Source: Rhodobacteraceae bacterium LNNU 3342
GTDB taxonomy: Bacteria; Pseudomonadota; Alphaproteobacteria; Rhodobacterales; Rhodobacteraceae
DNA: 64,000 nt
Direction: 5' to 3'
NCBI GenBank assembly: GCA_008711135.1
Contig: VUAW01000001.1
Span: 310,001 to 374,000, forward strand
The notes under the pieces were generated by a model. It was not told the origin of the DNA and made no database searches. It worked only from the letters and a program-made list of their open reading frames with translations. Shown in pieces: positions 26,307-37,155 of this stretch (position 1 is its first letter; the number at the start of each line of letters is the position of its first letter). The position numbers and the translations under genes were made by a program.

Positions 26307-27323
26307 TCAGAACTGGTCCTCGAAGCGCTTGGCCAGGTCCTCGATGTTTTCCGGCGGCCAGTCCTCGACATCCATGCCAAGATGCAGACCCATGCCCGAA
26401 AGCACTTCCTTGATCTCGTTCAGCGACTTGCGGCCGAAGTTGGGGGTCCGCAGCATCTCTGCCTCGGTCTTCTGGATCAAGTCGCCGATATAAACGATGT
26501 TGTCGTTCTTCAGGCAGTTTGCCGAACGCACCGACAGTTCCAACTCGTCCACCTTCTTCAGCAGCAGCGGGTTGAACTCCAGCCCATCCTCGTCGGATTG
26601 GGTCGAAGCGCTTTCCGGCTCTTCGAAGTTGACGAACACCTGCAGCTGGTCCTGCAGGATGCGGGCAGCATAGGCCACCGCATCGTCCGGCGTGATCGAG
26701 CCGTCGGTTTCGACCTTCAGCGTCAGCTTGTCATAGTCGAGCACCTGCCCCTCACGGGTCGGCTGCACGTCATAGCTGACCTTCTTGACCGGCGAATAGA
26801 TCGCGTCGATCGGGATCAGGCCGATGGGCGCATCCTCCGGGCGGTTCTTGTCCGCCGGGACGTAGCCCTTGCCGGTGTTGACCGTCAGTTCCATGAACAG
26901 GTCCGCACCCTCGTCGAGGTGGCAGATCACATGGTCCTTGTTCAGCACCTCGATGCCGTTGCTTTCCGAGATGTCGCCAGCGGTCACGACGCCCGGACCC
27001 TTGGACGAGATCGCCAGACGCTTCGGCCCGTCGACTTCCATCCGGATCGCGACGCCCTTCAGATTCAGCACGATGTCGGTAACGTCTTCACGAACGCCTG
27101 CGACGCTCGAAAACTCGTGCAGGACGTTGTCGATCTGCACCGACGTGATGGCAGCGCCCTGAAGCGACGACAACAGCACGCGGCGCAGCGCGTTGCCAAG
27201 CGTCAGGCCGAAGCCCCGCTCCAGCGGCTCGGCCACAACGGTCGCGACACGGGACGGATCGGCGCCCGGCCGAACCACCAGTTGCGTCGGTTTGATCAGT
27301 TCCTGCCAGTTCTTGTGGATCAT
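26307..27323 (-). CDS. rpoA: RNA polymerase alpha subunit
   Basis: Scaffold subunit of RNA polymerase, 338 residues from the ATG at 27323 ([12 protein letters not shown]). The N-terminal dimerisation domain has [20 protein letters not shown]. The C-terminal promoter-binding domain has [21 protein letters not shown] and [19 protein letters not shown] precedes the start. It lies between rpsK and rplQ as in the alpha operon. Confidence 0.99.
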   Translation of the reverse strand: MIHKNWQELIKPTQLVVRPGADPSRVATVVAEPLERGFGLTLGNALRRVLLSSLQGAAITSVQIDNVLHEFSSVAGVREDVTDIVLNLKGVAIRMEVDGPKRLAISSKGPGVVTAGDISESNGIEVLNKDHVICHLDEGADLFMELTVNTGKGYVPADKNRPEDAPIGLIPIDAIYSPVKKVSYDVQPTREGQVLDYDKLTLKVETDGSITPDDAVAYAARILQDQLQVFVNFEEPESASTQSDEDGLEFNPLLLKKVDELELSVRSANCLKNDNIVYIGDLIQKTEAEMLRTPNFGRKSLNEIKEVLSGMGLHLGMDVEDWPPENIEDLAKRFEDQF

Positions 27324-27438
27324 GCGTGTCGCCTCCATACCTGTCCTTGGCCCATGTCCCAAGCCAACGACGCCCGAGGATCAAATGACGTAACCGGGCC
27401 GCGCAACAACGGCGCGGCCCGGCGAATTTTGAGAAAGA

Positions 27439-27828
27439 TCAGACCCGGCGACGTTTCGGCGGGCGGCAGCCGTTGTGCGCAATCGGCGTCACGTCGCGGA
27501 TCGCGGTGATGTTGAAGCCAACAGCAGCCAGAGCGCGCAGAGCCGATTCACGACCCGAACCGGGGCCCTGCACTTCGACTTCGATCGTCTTGACGCCATG
27601 CTCCTGGGCCTTGCGGCCTGCATCCTCGGCAGCCATCTGGGCTGCGTAGGGGGTCGACTTCCGCGAGCCCTTGAAGCCCATGGTGCCAGCCGACGACCAA
27701 GAGATCGCGTTGCCCTGCACGTCGGAAATCAGGATCTTGGTGTTGTTGAACGAAGAGTTCACATGCGCCACACCGGCGGCGATGTTCTTGCGTTCCTTGC
27801 GCTTAACGCGGGTTTTATCGCGTGCCAT
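27439..27828 (-). CDS. rpsK: 30S ribosomal protein S11
   Basis: The 129-residue protein includes [32 protein letters not shown] and the end [11 protein letters not shown], matching S11 of the platform. It lies 14 bases after rpsM. Confidence 0.99.
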   Translation of the reverse strand: MARDKTRVKRKERKNIAAGVAHVNSSFNNTKILISDVQGNAISWSSAGTMGFKGSRKSTPYAAQMAAEDAGRKAQEHGVKTIEVEVQGPGSGRESALRALAAVGFNITAIRDVTPIAHNGCRPPKRRRV

Positions 27829-27842
27829 GTCTCAGCGCTCCC

Positions 27843-28211
27843 TTATTTCTTCTTGCCGGCAATGGCCTTCGCGGGGCCTTTGCGCGTGCGTGCGTTGGTG
27901 TGGGTACGCTGACCGCGCACAGGGAGGTTGCGACGATGACGCAGCCCGCGATAGGAGCCGAGGTCCATCAGGCGCTTGATGTTCATCTGCACTTCGCGGC
28001 GAAGGTCACCTTCCACCGTGAAGTTCGCATCGATGTGTTCGCGGATCGCGAGCACTTCGGCATCCGAGAGCTCGTTCACGCGACGGGTTACGTCGATACC
28101 GACGGCTTCGCAGATGCGGGCCGCAGAATCGGGGCCGATGCCCGTGATATAGGTAAGTGCGATGGGGACACGTTTCCCCGTCGGAATGTTTACGCCAGCA
28201 ATACGTGCCAC
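27843..28211 (-). CDS. rpsM: 30S ribosomal protein S13
   Basis: The 122-residue protein begins [20 protein letters not shown] and has [19 protein letters not shown] and the basic end [12 protein letters not shown], typical of S13 in the head. rpmJ (L36) does not lie between it and secY/adk. AAGGAAG precedes the start. Confidence 0.99.
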   Translation of the reverse strand: MARIAGVNIPTGKRVPIALTYITGIGPDSAARICEAVGIDVTRRVNELSDAEVLAIREHIDANFTVEGDLRREVQMNIKRLMDLGSYRGLRHRRNLPVRGQRTHTNARTRKGPAKAIAGKKK

Positions 28212-28231
28212 GCGGGACTTCCTTTCGTTGC

Positions 28232-28257
28232 GGTTCCGTAGCCCCGGAACCTTTTTT
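28232..28257 (+). terminator. Plus-strand terminator-like hairpin upstream of rpsM
   Basis: GGTTCCG (28232-28238) and CGGAACC (28245-28251) form a 7-bp stem, followed on the plus strand by six T residues. It faces against the ribosomal operon, so it could stop antisense transcription. Chance occurrence remains possible because the stem is short. Confidence 0.45.
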
Positions 28258-28313
28258 CACAACGCGAACCCACGGGCCAAGGCCAGAGGGCCGGTTCGTT
28301 CTTCAATAGGGCA

Positions 28314-28333
28314 CATCCCGGTGACCCGGGATG
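28314..28333 (-). repeat. Hairpin between adk and rpsM
   Basis: CATCCCGG and CCGGGATG form a perfect 8-bp stem around a tetraloop, about 44 bases after the adk stop on the transcript. There is no T-run. It sits in a 166-base gap that also holds the CGAACC/GGTTCG pair (28265-28298 region). Confidence 0.5.
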
Positions 28334-28377
28334 ATTCCCATGCGAGTGGTGTCAGCTAGAGGGTTTTCTCGGCGCCG

Positions 28378-29025
28378 TCAAGCGTCGTCGAGAACCGCCG
28401 CAATGCCAGCCGAAACCGCGTCCACCTCGGCCAGCCCGTCGATCGGCCGAAGCAGGCCGAGGGCGTAGTAATAGCCGATCAGAGGCGAGGTCTTCTTGTA
28501 ATATTCCATCAGCCGCTGGCGAAGACTTTCCTCGTTGTCGTCCGCGCGCCGCTTCAGGTCGGTGGAGCCGCAGACGTCGCAGACGCCTTCGACCTTCGTC
28601 GGGCGGGTCTGGTCGTGGTAGACCTCGCCGCAGTTGCCGCAGGTGTAGCGGCCGGTGATCCGCGCCACCAGGGCGCCATCGTCCACCCGCATCTCGATCA
28701 CCGCGTGCAGCCCCTGCCCCGTCCGGTCCAGCAGCTGCGACAGCGCATCAGCCTGCGCAAGGGTGCGCGGGAAACCGTCGAAGATAAAACCGCCGCCGCT
28801 CGCCTGCGTCAGCTTTTCCTCGATCAGGCCGATCACGATCTCGTCGGTCACAAGCTCGCCGCGGTCCATGACCTCGGCCACCTTGCGGCCCATCTCGGTA
28901 CCGCTGGTGCGTGCCTCGCGCAGCATGTCTCCGGTAGAGAGCTGCGTCATGCCGCGACCCTCAACCAGCCGCCGCGCCTGCGTTCCTTTTCCCGCCCCCG
29001 GGGGGCCAAGCAGAATGATGTTCAT
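28378..29025 (-). CDS. adk: Adenylate kinase, zinc-type long form
   Basis: Converts ATP and AMP to two ADP. The 215-residue protein has the P-loop [11 protein letters not shown] (7-17), GFPRTLAQA and the LID domain with two Cys-x2-Cys pairs ([11 protein letters not shown] and VCDVCGS) that probably bind zinc. Its start overlaps secY by 4 bases, the usual secY-adk coupling. Confidence 0.98.
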   Translation of the reverse strand: MNIILLGPPGAGKGTQARRLVEGRGMTQLSTGDMLREARTSGTEMGRKVAEVMDRGELVTDEIVIGLIEEKLTQASGGGFIFDGFPRTLAQADALSQLLDRTGQGLHAVIEMRVDDGALVARITGRYTCGNCGEVYHDQTRPTKVEGVCDVCGSTDLKRRADDNEESLRQRLMEYYKKTSPLIGYYYALGLLRPIDGLAEVDAVSAGIAAVLDDA

Positions 29026-30380
29026 CGACGTGCCGGTGCCTTCTTCCCACTCCGTTTCTTGCCGCGCAGCTGCGACCGCTCCAGCAGCCCCTCATACTGA
29101 TGGGCAAGCAGATGCGACTGCACCTGGTTGATCGTGTCCATCGTCACCGACACCACGATCAGAACGGACGTCCCGCCGAAGTAGAAGGGTACCGCCAGCT
29201 GGCTGCGCAGGATCTCGGGCAGAAGGCAGACCAGTGCCAGATAGCCCGCGCCGATGACAAGAAGCCGGTTCACGATGTGATCCAGGTATTCCTCGGTCCG
29301 CTTGCCGGGGCGGATGCCGGGAATGAAGCCGTTCTGGTTCTTCAGGTTCTCTGCCACGTCCTCGGTCTTGAAGGCCACGTTCGCCGTATAGAAGTAGGCG
29401 AAGAACACGATCATGGCCGTGAAGAACAGCAGGTAGAGCGGCTGCCCCGGACCGAAGTAGGCCAGGATCGTCGACATGATCGGGCCGGTCTGCTGGCCAG
29501 AGAACGTCGCGATGGTGGTCGGCAACAGCAGGAGCGACGACGCGAAGATCGCGGGAATCACGCCTGCCGGGTTGACCTTGATCGGAAGGTGCGACGAGCC
29601 GCCGTCATAAACCTTCATCCCGACCTGCCGACGCGGATACTGGATGTGGATCTTGCGCAGCGCCCGCTCCATGAACACCACGAAGGCGATCGTCACCACC
29701 ACCATCAGGATGACCCCGATGATGACTGCGGGGCTGATCGCGCCCGAGCGACCTTGGCTGAAGAACTGCGCCAGCGCCGCCGGAACCTCTGCGATGATGC
29801 CCACGAAGATGATGAGAGAGATGCCGTTGCCGATACCGCGCGCGGTGATCTGCTCCCCCAGCCACATCAAGAACATCGTGCCACCGACCAGCGTGATCAC
29901 CACCGACAGGCGGAAGAACATGCCGGGATCATGCGCCAGATCCCCGGCTTCGAGACTGAGCGCGAGCCCCCACGCCTGGAAGACCGCAAGGAAGACGGTG
30001 CCGTAGCGGGTGTACTGGTTGATTTTCTTCCGGCCGGCCTCACCCTCTTTCTTGAGCTGCTGCAGGGACGGCACCATGGCCGTCATCAGCTGCACGATGA
30101 TCGAGGCTGAGATGTAGGGCATGATGCCAAGGGCGAAGATGCCCATCCGGCTGATCGCCCCGCCCGTGAACATGTTGAGCATGCCGCCGATGCCGGCCGC
30201 CGCCTCTTCCATGAACTCGCGCAGTGCCAGCCCGTCGATCCCGGGAACAGGGATGTAGGTGCCGATGCGATAGACGATCAGAAGCCCGAGAGTGAAGAAA
30301 ATCCGGTGGCGCAGGTCGGTCGCCTTGGCAAGGGCGCCCCAACTTGTGTTCGCCGCCATTTGCTCTGCAGCAGATGCCAT
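29022..30380 (-). CDS. secY: Protein translocase subunit SecY
   Basis: Channel-forming subunit of the Sec translocon, 452 residues with about ten membrane helices. Conserved elements are [13 protein letters not shown] near the start, [14 protein letters not shown] (helix 2), the cytosolic loop [27 protein letters not shown], and ENLKNQNG. It is in the spc cluster after rplO. Confidence 0.99.
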   Translation of the reverse strand: MASAAEQMAANTSWGALAKATDLRHRIFFTLGLLIVYRIGTYIPVPGIDGLALREFMEEAAAGIGGMLNMFTGGAISRMGIFALGIMPYISASIIVQLMTAMVPSLQQLKKEGEAGRKKINQYTRYGTVFLAVFQAWGLALSLEAGDLAHDPGMFFRLSVVITLVGGTMFLMWLGEQITARGIGNGISLIIFVGIIAEVPAALAQFFSQGRSGAISPAVIIGVILMVVVTIAFVVFMERALRKIHIQYPRRQVGMKVYDGGSSHLPIKVNPAGVIPAIFASSLLLLPTTIATFSGQQTGPIMSTILAYFGPGQPLYLLFFTAMIVFFAYFYTANVAFKTEDVAENLKNQNGFIPGIRPGKRTEEYLDHIVNRLLVIGAGYLALVCLLPEILRSQLAVPFYFGGTSVLIVVSVTMDTINQVQSHLLAHQYEGLLERSQLRGKKRSGKKAPARR

Positions 30381-30402
30381 GCGCTGTCTCTTTCATGACA
30401 GC

Positions 30403-30431
30403 GCCGCCGAACCGTTTTCCGGATCGGCGGC
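30403..30431 (-). repeat. Hairpin in the rplO-secY gap
   Basis: GCCGCCGA and TCGGCGGC form a perfect 8-bp stem, with CCG/CGG pairing inside, about 25 bases before the secY start. A second stem GCGGCC/GGCCGC at 30458-30473 follows the rplO stop. No T-run is present. Confidence 0.5.
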
Positions 30432-30483
30432 GCAGGAAAACTCCGGTCCTGATGTAAGCGGCCTGAGGGCCGCCTACAACCGT

Positions 30484-30966
30484 TTATTCAGCCGCCGCTT
30501 CGGCCTTCGGCGCGGTCACCGTCAGCGAGCCGCCAGCTTTCGACACAGCCTCGACGGCCGAGGCCGAAGCGCCCGAAACCTCGAGCTGCACCTTCGCCGT
30601 CAGTTCGCCTTTCGCCAGCACGCGGATGCCGTCCAGCTTGCGGCGGACGAGGCCCGAAGCAACCAGCGCGTCCTCGGTGATGACCGAACCGGCGTCCAGC
30701 TTGCCCGCGTCAACGAACTTCTGGATCAGGCCCAGGTTGATGACGGCCCAAGCCTTGCGGTTCGGCTTGTTGAAGCCGCGCTTCGGAAGACGCTGGTAGA
30801 GCGGCATCTGGCCACCCTCGTAAGCGTTGATGGCAACGCCCGAACGGGATTTCTGACCTTTGACACCACGACCAGCGGTTTTGCCCTTGCCCGAACCCGG
30901 GCCGCGGCCAACGCGCATGCGTTTCTTGGTTGCGCCTTCGTTGTCGCGAAGTTCATGAAGTTTCAT
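30484..30966 (-). CDS. rplO: 50S ribosomal protein L15
   Basis: The 160-residue protein begins [20 protein letters not shown], then [19 protein letters not shown] and [15 protein letters not shown], matching L15. It is separated from secY by 103 bases with hairpins. Confidence 0.99.
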   Translation of the reverse strand: MKLHELRDNEGATKKRMRVGRGPGSGKGKTAGRGVKGQKSRSGVAINAYEGGQMPLYQRLPKRGFNKPNRKAWAVINLGLIQKFVDAGKLDAGSVITEDALVASGLVRRKLDGIRVLAKGELTAKVQLEVSGASASAVEAVSKAGGSLTVTAPKAEAAAE

Positions 30967-31067
30967 GTCGCTTGCTCCTTCGCCGGAGAAGCCCGGGAAG
31001 CGACGCCCGGACCCACACGGCCTGTTGATGAAGAAAGGGCAGGATCACCATGCCCCAAGAATCGAAC

Positions 31068-31091
31068 GGCCCCTCGATACATCGAAGGGCC
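31068..31091 (-). repeat. Hairpin between rpmD and rplO
   Basis: GGCCCCTCGAT and ATCGAAGGGCC pair over about 10 bases with one G-T wobble on the transcript, just after the rpmD stop. The gap is 139 bases, longer than usual for rpmD-rplO, and has no other recognisable content. Confidence 0.5.
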
Positions 31092-31105
31092 ATCCGGGAA
31101 AAGCG

Positions 31106-31294
31106 TTATTCGCGCTCTTCGATGATCTGCACGAGGTGCGGGATCGAGTTCACCATGCCACGGATGGACGGCGTATCCTCAAGTTCCCGCGTGCGGTGCA
31201 TCTTGTTCAGGCCGAGACCGATCAGCGTGCGGCGCTGAACGTCCGGGCGGCGGATCGGCGAACCGATCTGCTTGACGACGATGGTTTTTGCCAT
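31106..31294 (-). CDS. rpmD: 50S ribosomal protein L30
   Basis: The 62-residue protein begins [20 protein letters not shown], then [19 protein letters not shown] and [13 protein letters not shown], the complete L30. It lies 12 bases after rpsE. Confidence 0.98.
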   Translation of the reverse strand: MAKTIVVKQIGSPIRRPDVQRRTLIGLGLNKMHRTRELEDTPSIRGMVNSIPHLVQIIEERE

Positions 31295-31306
31295 TGTCCT
31301 TGCTCC

Positions 31307-31861
31307 TTACGCTTCGACCGCTTCGGCTTCCGGCTTCTTCAGGATGTCAGCCACCTTCTTGCCGCGACGCTGCGCGACCTGGCGGGGGCTGCCTTCCTTC
31401 TTGAGACCGTCAATCGTTGCACGGATCATGTTATAGGGGTTCTGGCTGCCGAGCGATTTCGCCACGACGTCCTGAAGGCCCAGCATCTCGAACACGGCGC
31501 GCATCGGACCACCGGCGATGATACCGGTACCCGGCACCGCCGTCCGCATGACCACCTTACCGGCGCCATGACGGCCTTCGATATCGTGGTGCAGGGTGCG
31601 GCCGTCGCGCAGCGGCACACGGATCATCTGGCGCTTGGCCTGCTCCGTTGCCTTGCGGATCGCCTCGGGCACTTCTTTCGCCTTGCCCTTGCCGAAGCCT
31701 ACGCGGCCGCGCTGGTCGCCGACAACCACGAGTGCAGCAAAGCCGAAGCGCTTACCACCCTTTACGGTTTTCGACACGCGGTTGATCGCCACGAGACGAT
31801 CGGCGAATTCCGGGGTTTCGTCGCGCTCGCGACGGTCCCGACGATTTTCACGTTCTGCCAT
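31307..31861 (-). CDS. rpsE: 30S ribosomal protein S5
   Basis: The 184-residue protein has a charged N-terminus ([15 protein letters not shown]), the double-stranded RNA-binding stretch [19 protein letters not shown] and [20 protein letters not shown], typical of S5, which affects decoding accuracy. It sits between rplR and rpmD. Confidence 0.99.
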   Translation of the reverse strand: MAERENRRDRRERDETPEFADRLVAINRVSKTVKGGKRFGFAALVVVGDQRGRVGFGKGKAKEVPEAIRKATEQAKRQMIRVPLRDGRTLHHDIEGRHGAGKVVMRTAVPGTGIIAGGPMRAVFEMLGLQDVVAKSLGSQNPYNMIRATIDGLKKEGSPRQVAQRRGKKVADILKKPEAEAVEA

Positions 31862-31871
31862 CTTCGTCTCC

Positions 31872-32231
31872 TTAGAACTTCAGCCCGCCTTCACGCGCGG
31901 CGTCGGCCAGAGCCTTCACCTTGCCATGAAAGAGGAAACCGCCACGATCGAAGTAGCATTCTTCGACACCGGCCTTCTTGGCCCGCTCGGCAATCGCTGC
32001 ACCGACTTTGGTCGCCGCTTCGACGTTGTTCTTCCCAACGACGCCGAGATCCTTCTCGAGCGTCGAAGCCGAAGCCAGCGTCACACCGTTGACGTCGTCG
32101 ATCAGCTGAACGCTGATGTTCTTGTTCGAGCGGTGGACCGACAGGCGCGGGCGCCCGTTGGCCATCGACCGCAGTTTGTTCCGGACGCGCAGGCGGCGCT
32201 TGAGGAACAGCTCTCTTTTGTTGTTCGCCAT
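31872..32231 (-). CDS. rplR: 50S ribosomal protein L18
   Basis: The 119-residue 5S-rRNA-binding protein has [34 protein letters not shown] and the end [19 protein letters not shown], all L18 features. It follows rplF by 11 bases. Confidence 0.99.
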   Translation of the reverse strand: MANNKRELFLKRRLRVRNKLRSMANGRPRLSVHRSNKNISVQLIDDVNGVTLASASTLEKDLGVVGKNNVEAATKVGAAIAERAKKAGVEECYFDRGGFLFHGKVKALADAAREGGLKF

Positions 32232-32242
32232 GTTCGCGCCCC

Positions 32243-32776
32243 TTACTTCTTCTTCCCTTCCTTGCGGAAGATGAATTCGCCCTTGTAGCGGATGCCTTTG
32301 CCTTTATAGGGCTCCGGCGCGCGCCACTCACGGATGTTGGAGGCAACCTGCCCCACCACCTGCTGGTCGATACCTTCCACAACGATCTCGGTCTGCTTCG
32401 GCGTCGTGACGGTCACGCCCGCGGGAACCTCGAAGTTCACCTCGTGGCTGTAGCCGAGCGACAGCTTGAGCACGTTACCCTGCATCGCGGCGCGGTAACC
32501 CACGCCCTGGATCTCGAGCTCTTTCTTGAAGCCTTCCGAAACGCCGGTGGCGAGGTTCGCCACCATGGTCCGCGCCATCCCCCACTGCGCGCGAGCGCGC
32601 TTGGAGGTGCCACGCGGCGTGACGGTTACGGTGTTGCCATCGAGCGCGATGGTCACATCGTCAGTCGCGGTAAAGCTCCGGGTCCCCTTAGGACCCTTCA
32701 CTTCGACGGTCTGGCCGGACACGGAGGCGGTCACCCCCTTGGGCAGCTCGACCGGTTTTTTCCCAATACGAGACAT
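32243..32776 (-). CDS. rplF: 50S ribosomal protein L6
   Basis: The 177-residue protein from the ATG at 32776 ([15 protein letters not shown]) has two L6 domains and the end [21 protein letters not shown] longer in-frame reading to 32842 would overlap rpsH and is rejected. Confidence 0.99.
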   Translation of the reverse strand: MSRIGKKPVELPKGVTASVSGQTVEVKGPKGTRSFTATDDVTIALDGNTVTVTPRGTSKRARAQWGMARTMVANLATGVSEGFKKELEIQGVGYRAAMQGNVLKLSLGYSHEVNFEVPAGVTVTTPKQTEIVVEGIDQQVVGQVASNIREWRAPEPYKGKGIRYKGEFIFRKEGKKK

Positions 32777-32786
32777 CCCACTCTCC

Positions 32787-33179
32787 TTAGAAGACCGTGC
32801 AGAGCACTTCACCGCCAACATTGGCGCTGCGTGCAGCTGCATCCGACATCACGCCTTTCGGCGTGGAGACGATCGAGACACCGAGGCCGTTGCGGACGCT
32901 CGGGATGTCCTTCACGCTCATGTACACGCGGCGGCCGGGCTTCGAAACGCGTTTGATCTCGCGGATCACTGGGGTGCCGTCATAGTACTTGAGGCTGATT
33001 TCCAGCTCCTGGTGACCCTTGTCCGAGGTCACTTTCTCGTAACCGCGGATGTAGCCTTCGTCGCCAAGCACGTCGAGCACCCAAGCGCGAAGCTTGGAAG
33101 CCGGAGTGCGGACCGTGGATTTACCGCGCAGCTGGGCGTTGCGGATGCGGGTCAGCATATCGCCGAGAGGATCGTTCAT
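32787..33179 (-). CDS. rpsH: 30S ribosomal protein S8
   Basis: The 130-residue protein begins [16 protein letters not shown] and has [16 protein letters not shown] and [16 protein letters not shown], typical of S8, which in E. coli also represses the spc operon. A second ATG lies directly upstream at 33182; GGAGG serves either. Confidence 0.98.
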   Translation of the reverse strand: MNDPLGDMLTRIRNAQLRGKSTVRTPASKLRAWVLDVLGDEGYIRGYEKVTSDKGHQELEISLKYYDGTPVIREIKRVSKPGRRVYMSVKDIPSVRNGLGVSIVSTPKGVMSDAAARSANVGGEVLCTVF

Positions 33180-33192
33180 CATCTCCGCCTCC

Positions 33193-33498
33193 TTACCAGC
33201 TCGACTTCACCATGCCCGGGATCTGACCGAAGGAGGCCAGTTCACGCAGCATGATCCGCGACACTTTGAGTTTACGATAGTACGCGTGCGGGCGGCCCGT
33301 CAGCTGGCACCGGTTGTGCAGCCGGGTCGGCGACGAGTTGCGCGGCAGTTCGGCAAGCTTCAGGCGCGCCTTGAAACGCTCTTCCATCGGCTTGGATTCG
33401 TCGGTTGCGATTTCCTTCAGCGCGGCACGCTTGGCAGCATACTGCTTGACCAGGCGCTGGCGCTTCAGCTCGCGTTCGACCATGGATTTCTTAGCCAT
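33193..33498 (-). CDS. rpsN: 30S ribosomal protein S14, zinc-independent type
   Basis: The 101-residue protein is the long, zinc-independent S14: [20 protein letters not shown] then [20 protein letters not shown]. It has a single cysteine rather than the CxxC pairs of the short form. It sits between rplE and rpsH. Confidence 0.98.
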   Translation of the reverse strand: MAKKSMVERELKRQRLVKQYAAKRAALKEIATDESKPMEERFKARLKLAELPRNSSPTRLHNRCQLTGRPHAYYRKLKVSRIMLRELASFGQIPGMVKSSW

Positions 33499-33517
33499 AT
33501 CTCTTGTCCTCCCGCGA

Positions 33518-34077
<560 letters not shown>

Positions 34078-34078
<1 letters not shown>

Positions 34079-34383
34079 CAGATCACATCCCCGGTCGTCT
34101 TGGCGTAGCGGACCTTCTTGTCGCCTTCCACGCGGAAGCCCACACGGGTCGCCTTGCCGTTCGCGTCAACGATCGCCAGGTTGGACAGGTCGATCGGCAT
34201 CGCCTTCGGAAGGCGGCCGCCCTGGCTGTTCTGGCTTTGCTTGGTGTGACGGATCGAGATGTTCAGGCCGTCAACAACAGCCTTGTTCTCCTTGGGGAGA
34301 ACAGAAGTGATCTCGCCGGTCTTGCCCTTGTCCTTGCCGGTCAGGACGACGACCTTGTCACCTTTTTTCAGTTTCGCAGCCAT
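34078..34383 (-). CDS. rplX: 50S ribosomal protein L24
   Basis: The 101-residue assembly initiator has the KOW motif [20 protein letters not shown] near its N-terminus and [16 protein letters not shown], typical of L24. It shares one base with each of its neighbours rplN and rplE. Confidence 0.99.
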
Positions 34384-34751
34384 CAGAGCACCTCCGGAGC
34401 CAGCGAAATGATTTTCATGAAGTTCTTGGCGCGCAGCTCACGAACAACCGGGCCGAAGATACGGGTACCGACCGGCTCGTTGTTGTTGTTGAGGATCACG
34501 GCAGCGTTCCGGTCGAAACGGATCGCAGTACCGTCTTCACGGCGAACTTCTTTGGCGGTGCGCACGACGACGGCCTTGCGGACGTCACCTTTCTTCACGC
34601 GACCGCGCGGAATGGCTTCCTTCACCGACACCACGATGATGTCGCCAACAGAGGCGTAGCGGCGATGGGAACCACCCAGGACCTTGATGCACTGCACCCG
34701 GCGTGCGCCGGAGTTGTCAGCGACATCCAGATTGGTCTGCATCTGGATCAT
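34383..34751 (-). CDS. rplN: 50S ribosomal protein L14
   Basis: The 122-residue protein begins [20 protein letters not shown] and has [20 protein letters not shown], the L14 signature, and ends ISLAPEVL. Located after rpsQ as in the S10/spc arrangement. Confidence 0.99.
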   Translation of the reverse strand: MIQMQTNLDVADNSGARRVQCIKVLGGSHRRYASVGDIIVVSVKEAIPRGRVKKGDVRKAVVVRTAKEVRREDGTAIRFDRNAAVILNNNNEPVGTRIFGPVVRELRAKNFMKIISLAPEVL

Positions 34752-34807
34752 TTGGTTTCTCCCGACCTTTGGGAACGAGTCCCAGGGTTTCGATCAAGGC
34801 GTGGAAA

Positions 34808-35047
34808 TCAGACCGACGCGTCGGCCAGAACTTCCCAGCGTTTGGATTTCGAGACCGGCGCGCATTCCTGAATGCGGACGGTATCGCCAATCTTGAACTG
34901 GTTGTTTGCATCGTGAGCCCGGTACTTCTTGGACTTACGAATGGTCTTCTTCAGCACCGGGTGGGTGAAGCGGCGCTCGACCAGAACCGTAACGGTCTGC
35001 TCGTTCTTGTCGCTCGTCACGGTGCCTTGCAGGATGCGTTTGGGCAT
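34808..35047 (-). CDS. rpsQ: 30S ribosomal protein S17
   Basis: The 79-residue protein begins [20 protein letters not shown] and has [20 protein letters not shown] and SKSKRWEVL, the S17 signature. Confidence 0.99.
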   Translation of the reverse strand: MPKRILQGTVTSDKNEQTVTVLVERRFTHPVLKKTIRKSKKYRAHDANNQFKIGDTVRIQECAPVSKSKRWEVLADASV

Positions 35048-35058
35048 GTGCGGGCTCC

Positions 35059-35259
35059 TTACTTCGCCGCTTCGCGGGCTTTTTCGTTCAGCACGGTGTT
35101 CAGGCGCGCCACCTCGCGGCGGACGGTGCGCATGCGGGCCGTGTTCTCAAGCTGCGACGTCGCCTGCTGGAAACGCAGGTTGAACGCCTCTTTCTTCAGC
35201 GCAACCAGCTGATCGCGCAGCTGGTCGGGCGTCTTGTTTCTCAATTCCTGGGCGCTCAT
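35059..35259 (-). CDS. rpmC: 50S ribosomal protein L29
   Basis: The 66-residue helical hairpin protein has [20 protein letters not shown] and [17 protein letters not shown], matching L29 near the exit tunnel. A terminator-like hairpin lies between rplP and this gene. Confidence 0.98.
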   Translation of the reverse strand: MSAQELRNKTPDQLRDQLVALKKEAFNLRFQQATSQLENTARMRTVRREVARLNTVLNEKAREAAK

Positions 35260-35318
35260 CGCCTCATCCCCTTATCAGAAGTCGCCAGATGATCCGGCGC
35301 TTTTCCAACAAAAGCCAA

Positions 35319-35339
35319 ACCCCCGCTTGACGCGGGGGT
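35319..35339 (-). terminator. Terminator-like hairpin between rplP and rpmC
   Basis: ACCCCCGC and GCGGGGGT form an 8-bp stem around a 5-base loop, followed on the minus strand by TTGGCTTTTG. It lies about 12 bases after the rplP stop, in the middle of the S10 cluster, where it would act as an attenuator rather than a full terminator. Confidence 0.5.
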
Positions 35340-35350
35340 CCAGCTGAAAC

Positions 35351-35764
35351 TCACCAGTCCTCGCGGACAACAACCCGGGTCTTGATGGGCAGTTTCATCG
35401 CGGCGAGACGGAGCGCTTCCCTTGCCACAGACTCACCCACGCCGTCAATCTCAAACATGACGCGACCGGGTTTTACTTTGCAGGCCCAGAAGTCCACGGA
35501 GCCTTTACCCTTACCCATCCGAACTTCGGTAGGCTTCGAGGTGACCGGCGTGTCCGGGAAGACCCGGATCCAGACCCGGCCCTGACGCTTCATGTGACGC
35601 GTCATGGCCCGGCGGGCGGCTTCGATCTGGCGGGCGGTGATCCGCTCCGGCTCGGTTGCCTTCAGGCCGAAGGTGCCGAAGTTCAGGTCAAACCCGCCCT
35701 TGGCTTCCCCGTGGATGCGACCCTTGTGCATCTTGCGGAACTTTGTGCGCTTTGGTTGCAGCAT
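35351..35764 (-). CDS. rplP: 50S ribosomal protein L16
   Basis: The 137-residue protein begins [19 protein letters not shown] and has [20 protein letters not shown] and [20 protein letters not shown], typical of L16. It is 22 bases after rpsC. Confidence 0.99.
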   Translation of the reverse strand: MLQPKRTKFRKMHKGRIHGEAKGGFDLNFGTFGLKATEPERITARQIEAARRAMTRHMKRQGRVWIRVFPDTPVTSKPTEVRMGKGKGSVDFWACKVKPGRVMFEIDGVGESVAREALRLAAMKLPIKTRVVVREDW

Positions 35765-35786
35765 CGTTCTTCTCCTGGCTCAGGGT

Positions 35787-36488
35787 TCAGCGACGCTGCT
35801 GACGCGGTGCGCCGGCGTCCTGCGCTTCCGAATGACGACGGTCGCGGGCCTGAGGATCGTGTTCCATGATCTCGCCTTTGAAGATCCAGACCTTGACACC
35901 GATAATGCCGTAGGGCGTGGACGCTTCCGAGGTCGCATAGTCGATGTCGGCGCGCAGCGTGTGCAGCGGCACGCGGCCTTCACGGTACCACTCGGTCCGG
36001 GCGATCTCGGCACCACCAAGGCGGCCACCGACGTTCACGCGGATGCCAAGGGCGCCCATGCGCATGGCGTTCTGCACGGCGCGCTTCATGGCGCGACGGA
36101 ACGAAACCCGACGCTCCATCTGCTGCGCGATGCTCTCGGCCACCAGCTGGGCGTCAAGCTCGGGCTTACGGACCTCGACGATGTTGAGGTGCAGCTCGGA
36201 CTTCGTCATGTTGGCAAGCTTCTTGCGGAGCGTCTCGATGTCCGCGCCTTTCTTGCCGATGATGACGCCCGGGCGCGCGGTGTGGATCGTGACGCGGCAC
36301 TTCTTGTGCGGACGCTCGATGATCACACGGCTGACGCCGGCCTGCTTGCACTCTTCGTGAATGAACTCCCGCATCTTGACGTCTTCAAGAAGCAGATTGC
36401 CATAGTCCTTCGTGTCGGCGAACCAGCGGCTGTCCCAGGTGCGGTTGACCTGGAGGCGCATGCCGATCGGATTGACCTTCTGACCCAT
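35787..36488 (-). CDS. rpsC: 30S ribosomal protein S3
   Basis: The 233-residue protein begins [20 protein letters not shown], contains the KH motif [19 protein letters not shown] and ends with a basic tail. It lies at the mRNA entry. Its start shares one base with the rplV stop. Confidence 0.99.
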   Translation of the reverse strand: MGQKVNPIGMRLQVNRTWDSRWFADTKDYGNLLLEDVKMREFIHEECKQAGVSRVIIERPHKKCRVTIHTARPGVIIGKKGADIETLRKKLANMTKSELHLNIVEVRKPELDAQLVAESIAQQMERRVSFRRAMKRAVQNAMRMGALGIRVNVGGRLGGAEIARTEWYREGRVPLHTLRADIDYATSEASTPYGIIGVKVWIFKGEIMEHDPQARDRRHSEAQDAGAPRQQRR

Positions 36489-36868
36489 TACGCTTGCTCC
36501 TCGACCTGACGCACCTTGATGGTGAGTTCAGAAAACGGCTTCATGATCTTGCCGAACCGGCCACGGGCGCGCGGACGGCCGCGCTTCATGACGAGGTTCT
36601 TGCCGACGAACGCCTCGGCGACCACCAGCTCGTCAACGTCGAGCCCGTGGTTGTTCTCGGCGTTCGCGATGGCCGACTGAAGGCACTTCTTCACGTCAAC
36701 CGCGATGCGTTTCTTCGAGAAGGTGAGGTCGGCAAGCGCCTTTTCCACCTTCTTGCCGCGGATCAGGCCGGCGACGAGGTTCAGCTTCTGCGGGGAGGTG
36801 CGAAGCATCTTGGCTTTCGCCATCGCCTCGTTCTCGGCCACGCGGCGCGGATTTTTCTCTTTACCCAT
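36488..36868 (-). CDS. rplV: 50S ribosomal protein L22
   Basis: The 126-residue protein has [39 protein letters not shown] and the exit-tunnel hairpin region [14 protein letters not shown], typical of L22. Confidence 0.99.
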   Translation of the reverse strand: MGKEKNPRRVAENEAMAKAKMLRTSPQKLNLVAGLIRGKKVEKALADLTFSKKRIAVDVKKCLQSAIANAENNHGLDVDELVVAEAFVGKNLVMKRGRPRARGRFGKIMKPFSELTIKVRQVEEQA

Positions 36869-36873
36869 GGCGC

Positions 36874-37152
36874 TTACTTCCGTTTCGCTTTCTTGTCGGC
36901 CGCATGACCGTAGTAGGTCCGCGTCGGCGAATATTCACCGAACTTCTGGCCGATCATGTCCTCGGTCACCGCAACGGGAATGTGCTTTTGCCCGTTGTAG
37001 ACGCCGAACGTCAGGCCGACGAATTGCGGCAGGATCGTCGAGCGGCGCGACCAGATCTTGATGACGTCATTACGACCGGATTCGCGTGCCTTTTCCGCCT
37101 TTTTCAGGACGTAGGCATCAACGAAGGGGCCTTTCCAAACAGAACGTGCCAT
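36874..37152 (-). CDS. rpsS: 30S ribosomal protein S19
   Basis: The 92-residue protein begins [20 protein letters not shown] and has [20 protein letters not shown] and [16 protein letters not shown], the S19 signature. RimM at 7306 acts on the ribosome head around S19. Confidence 0.99.
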   Translation of the reverse strand: MARSVWKGPFVDAYVLKKAEKARESGRNDVIKIWSRRSTILPQFVGLTFGVYNGQKHIPVAVTEDMIGQKFGEYSPTRTYYGHAADKKAKRK

Positions 37153-37155
37153 GTC

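Noticed and set aside
28212-28377. rpmJ (L36) between adk and rpsM
   Set aside because: No short open frame with the L36 cysteine/histidine pattern fits in the 166-base gap.
34717-34911. Small minus-strand frame overlapping rplN and rpsQ
   Set aside because: It is a shadow frame across two confirmed ribosomal genes with no ribosome site.
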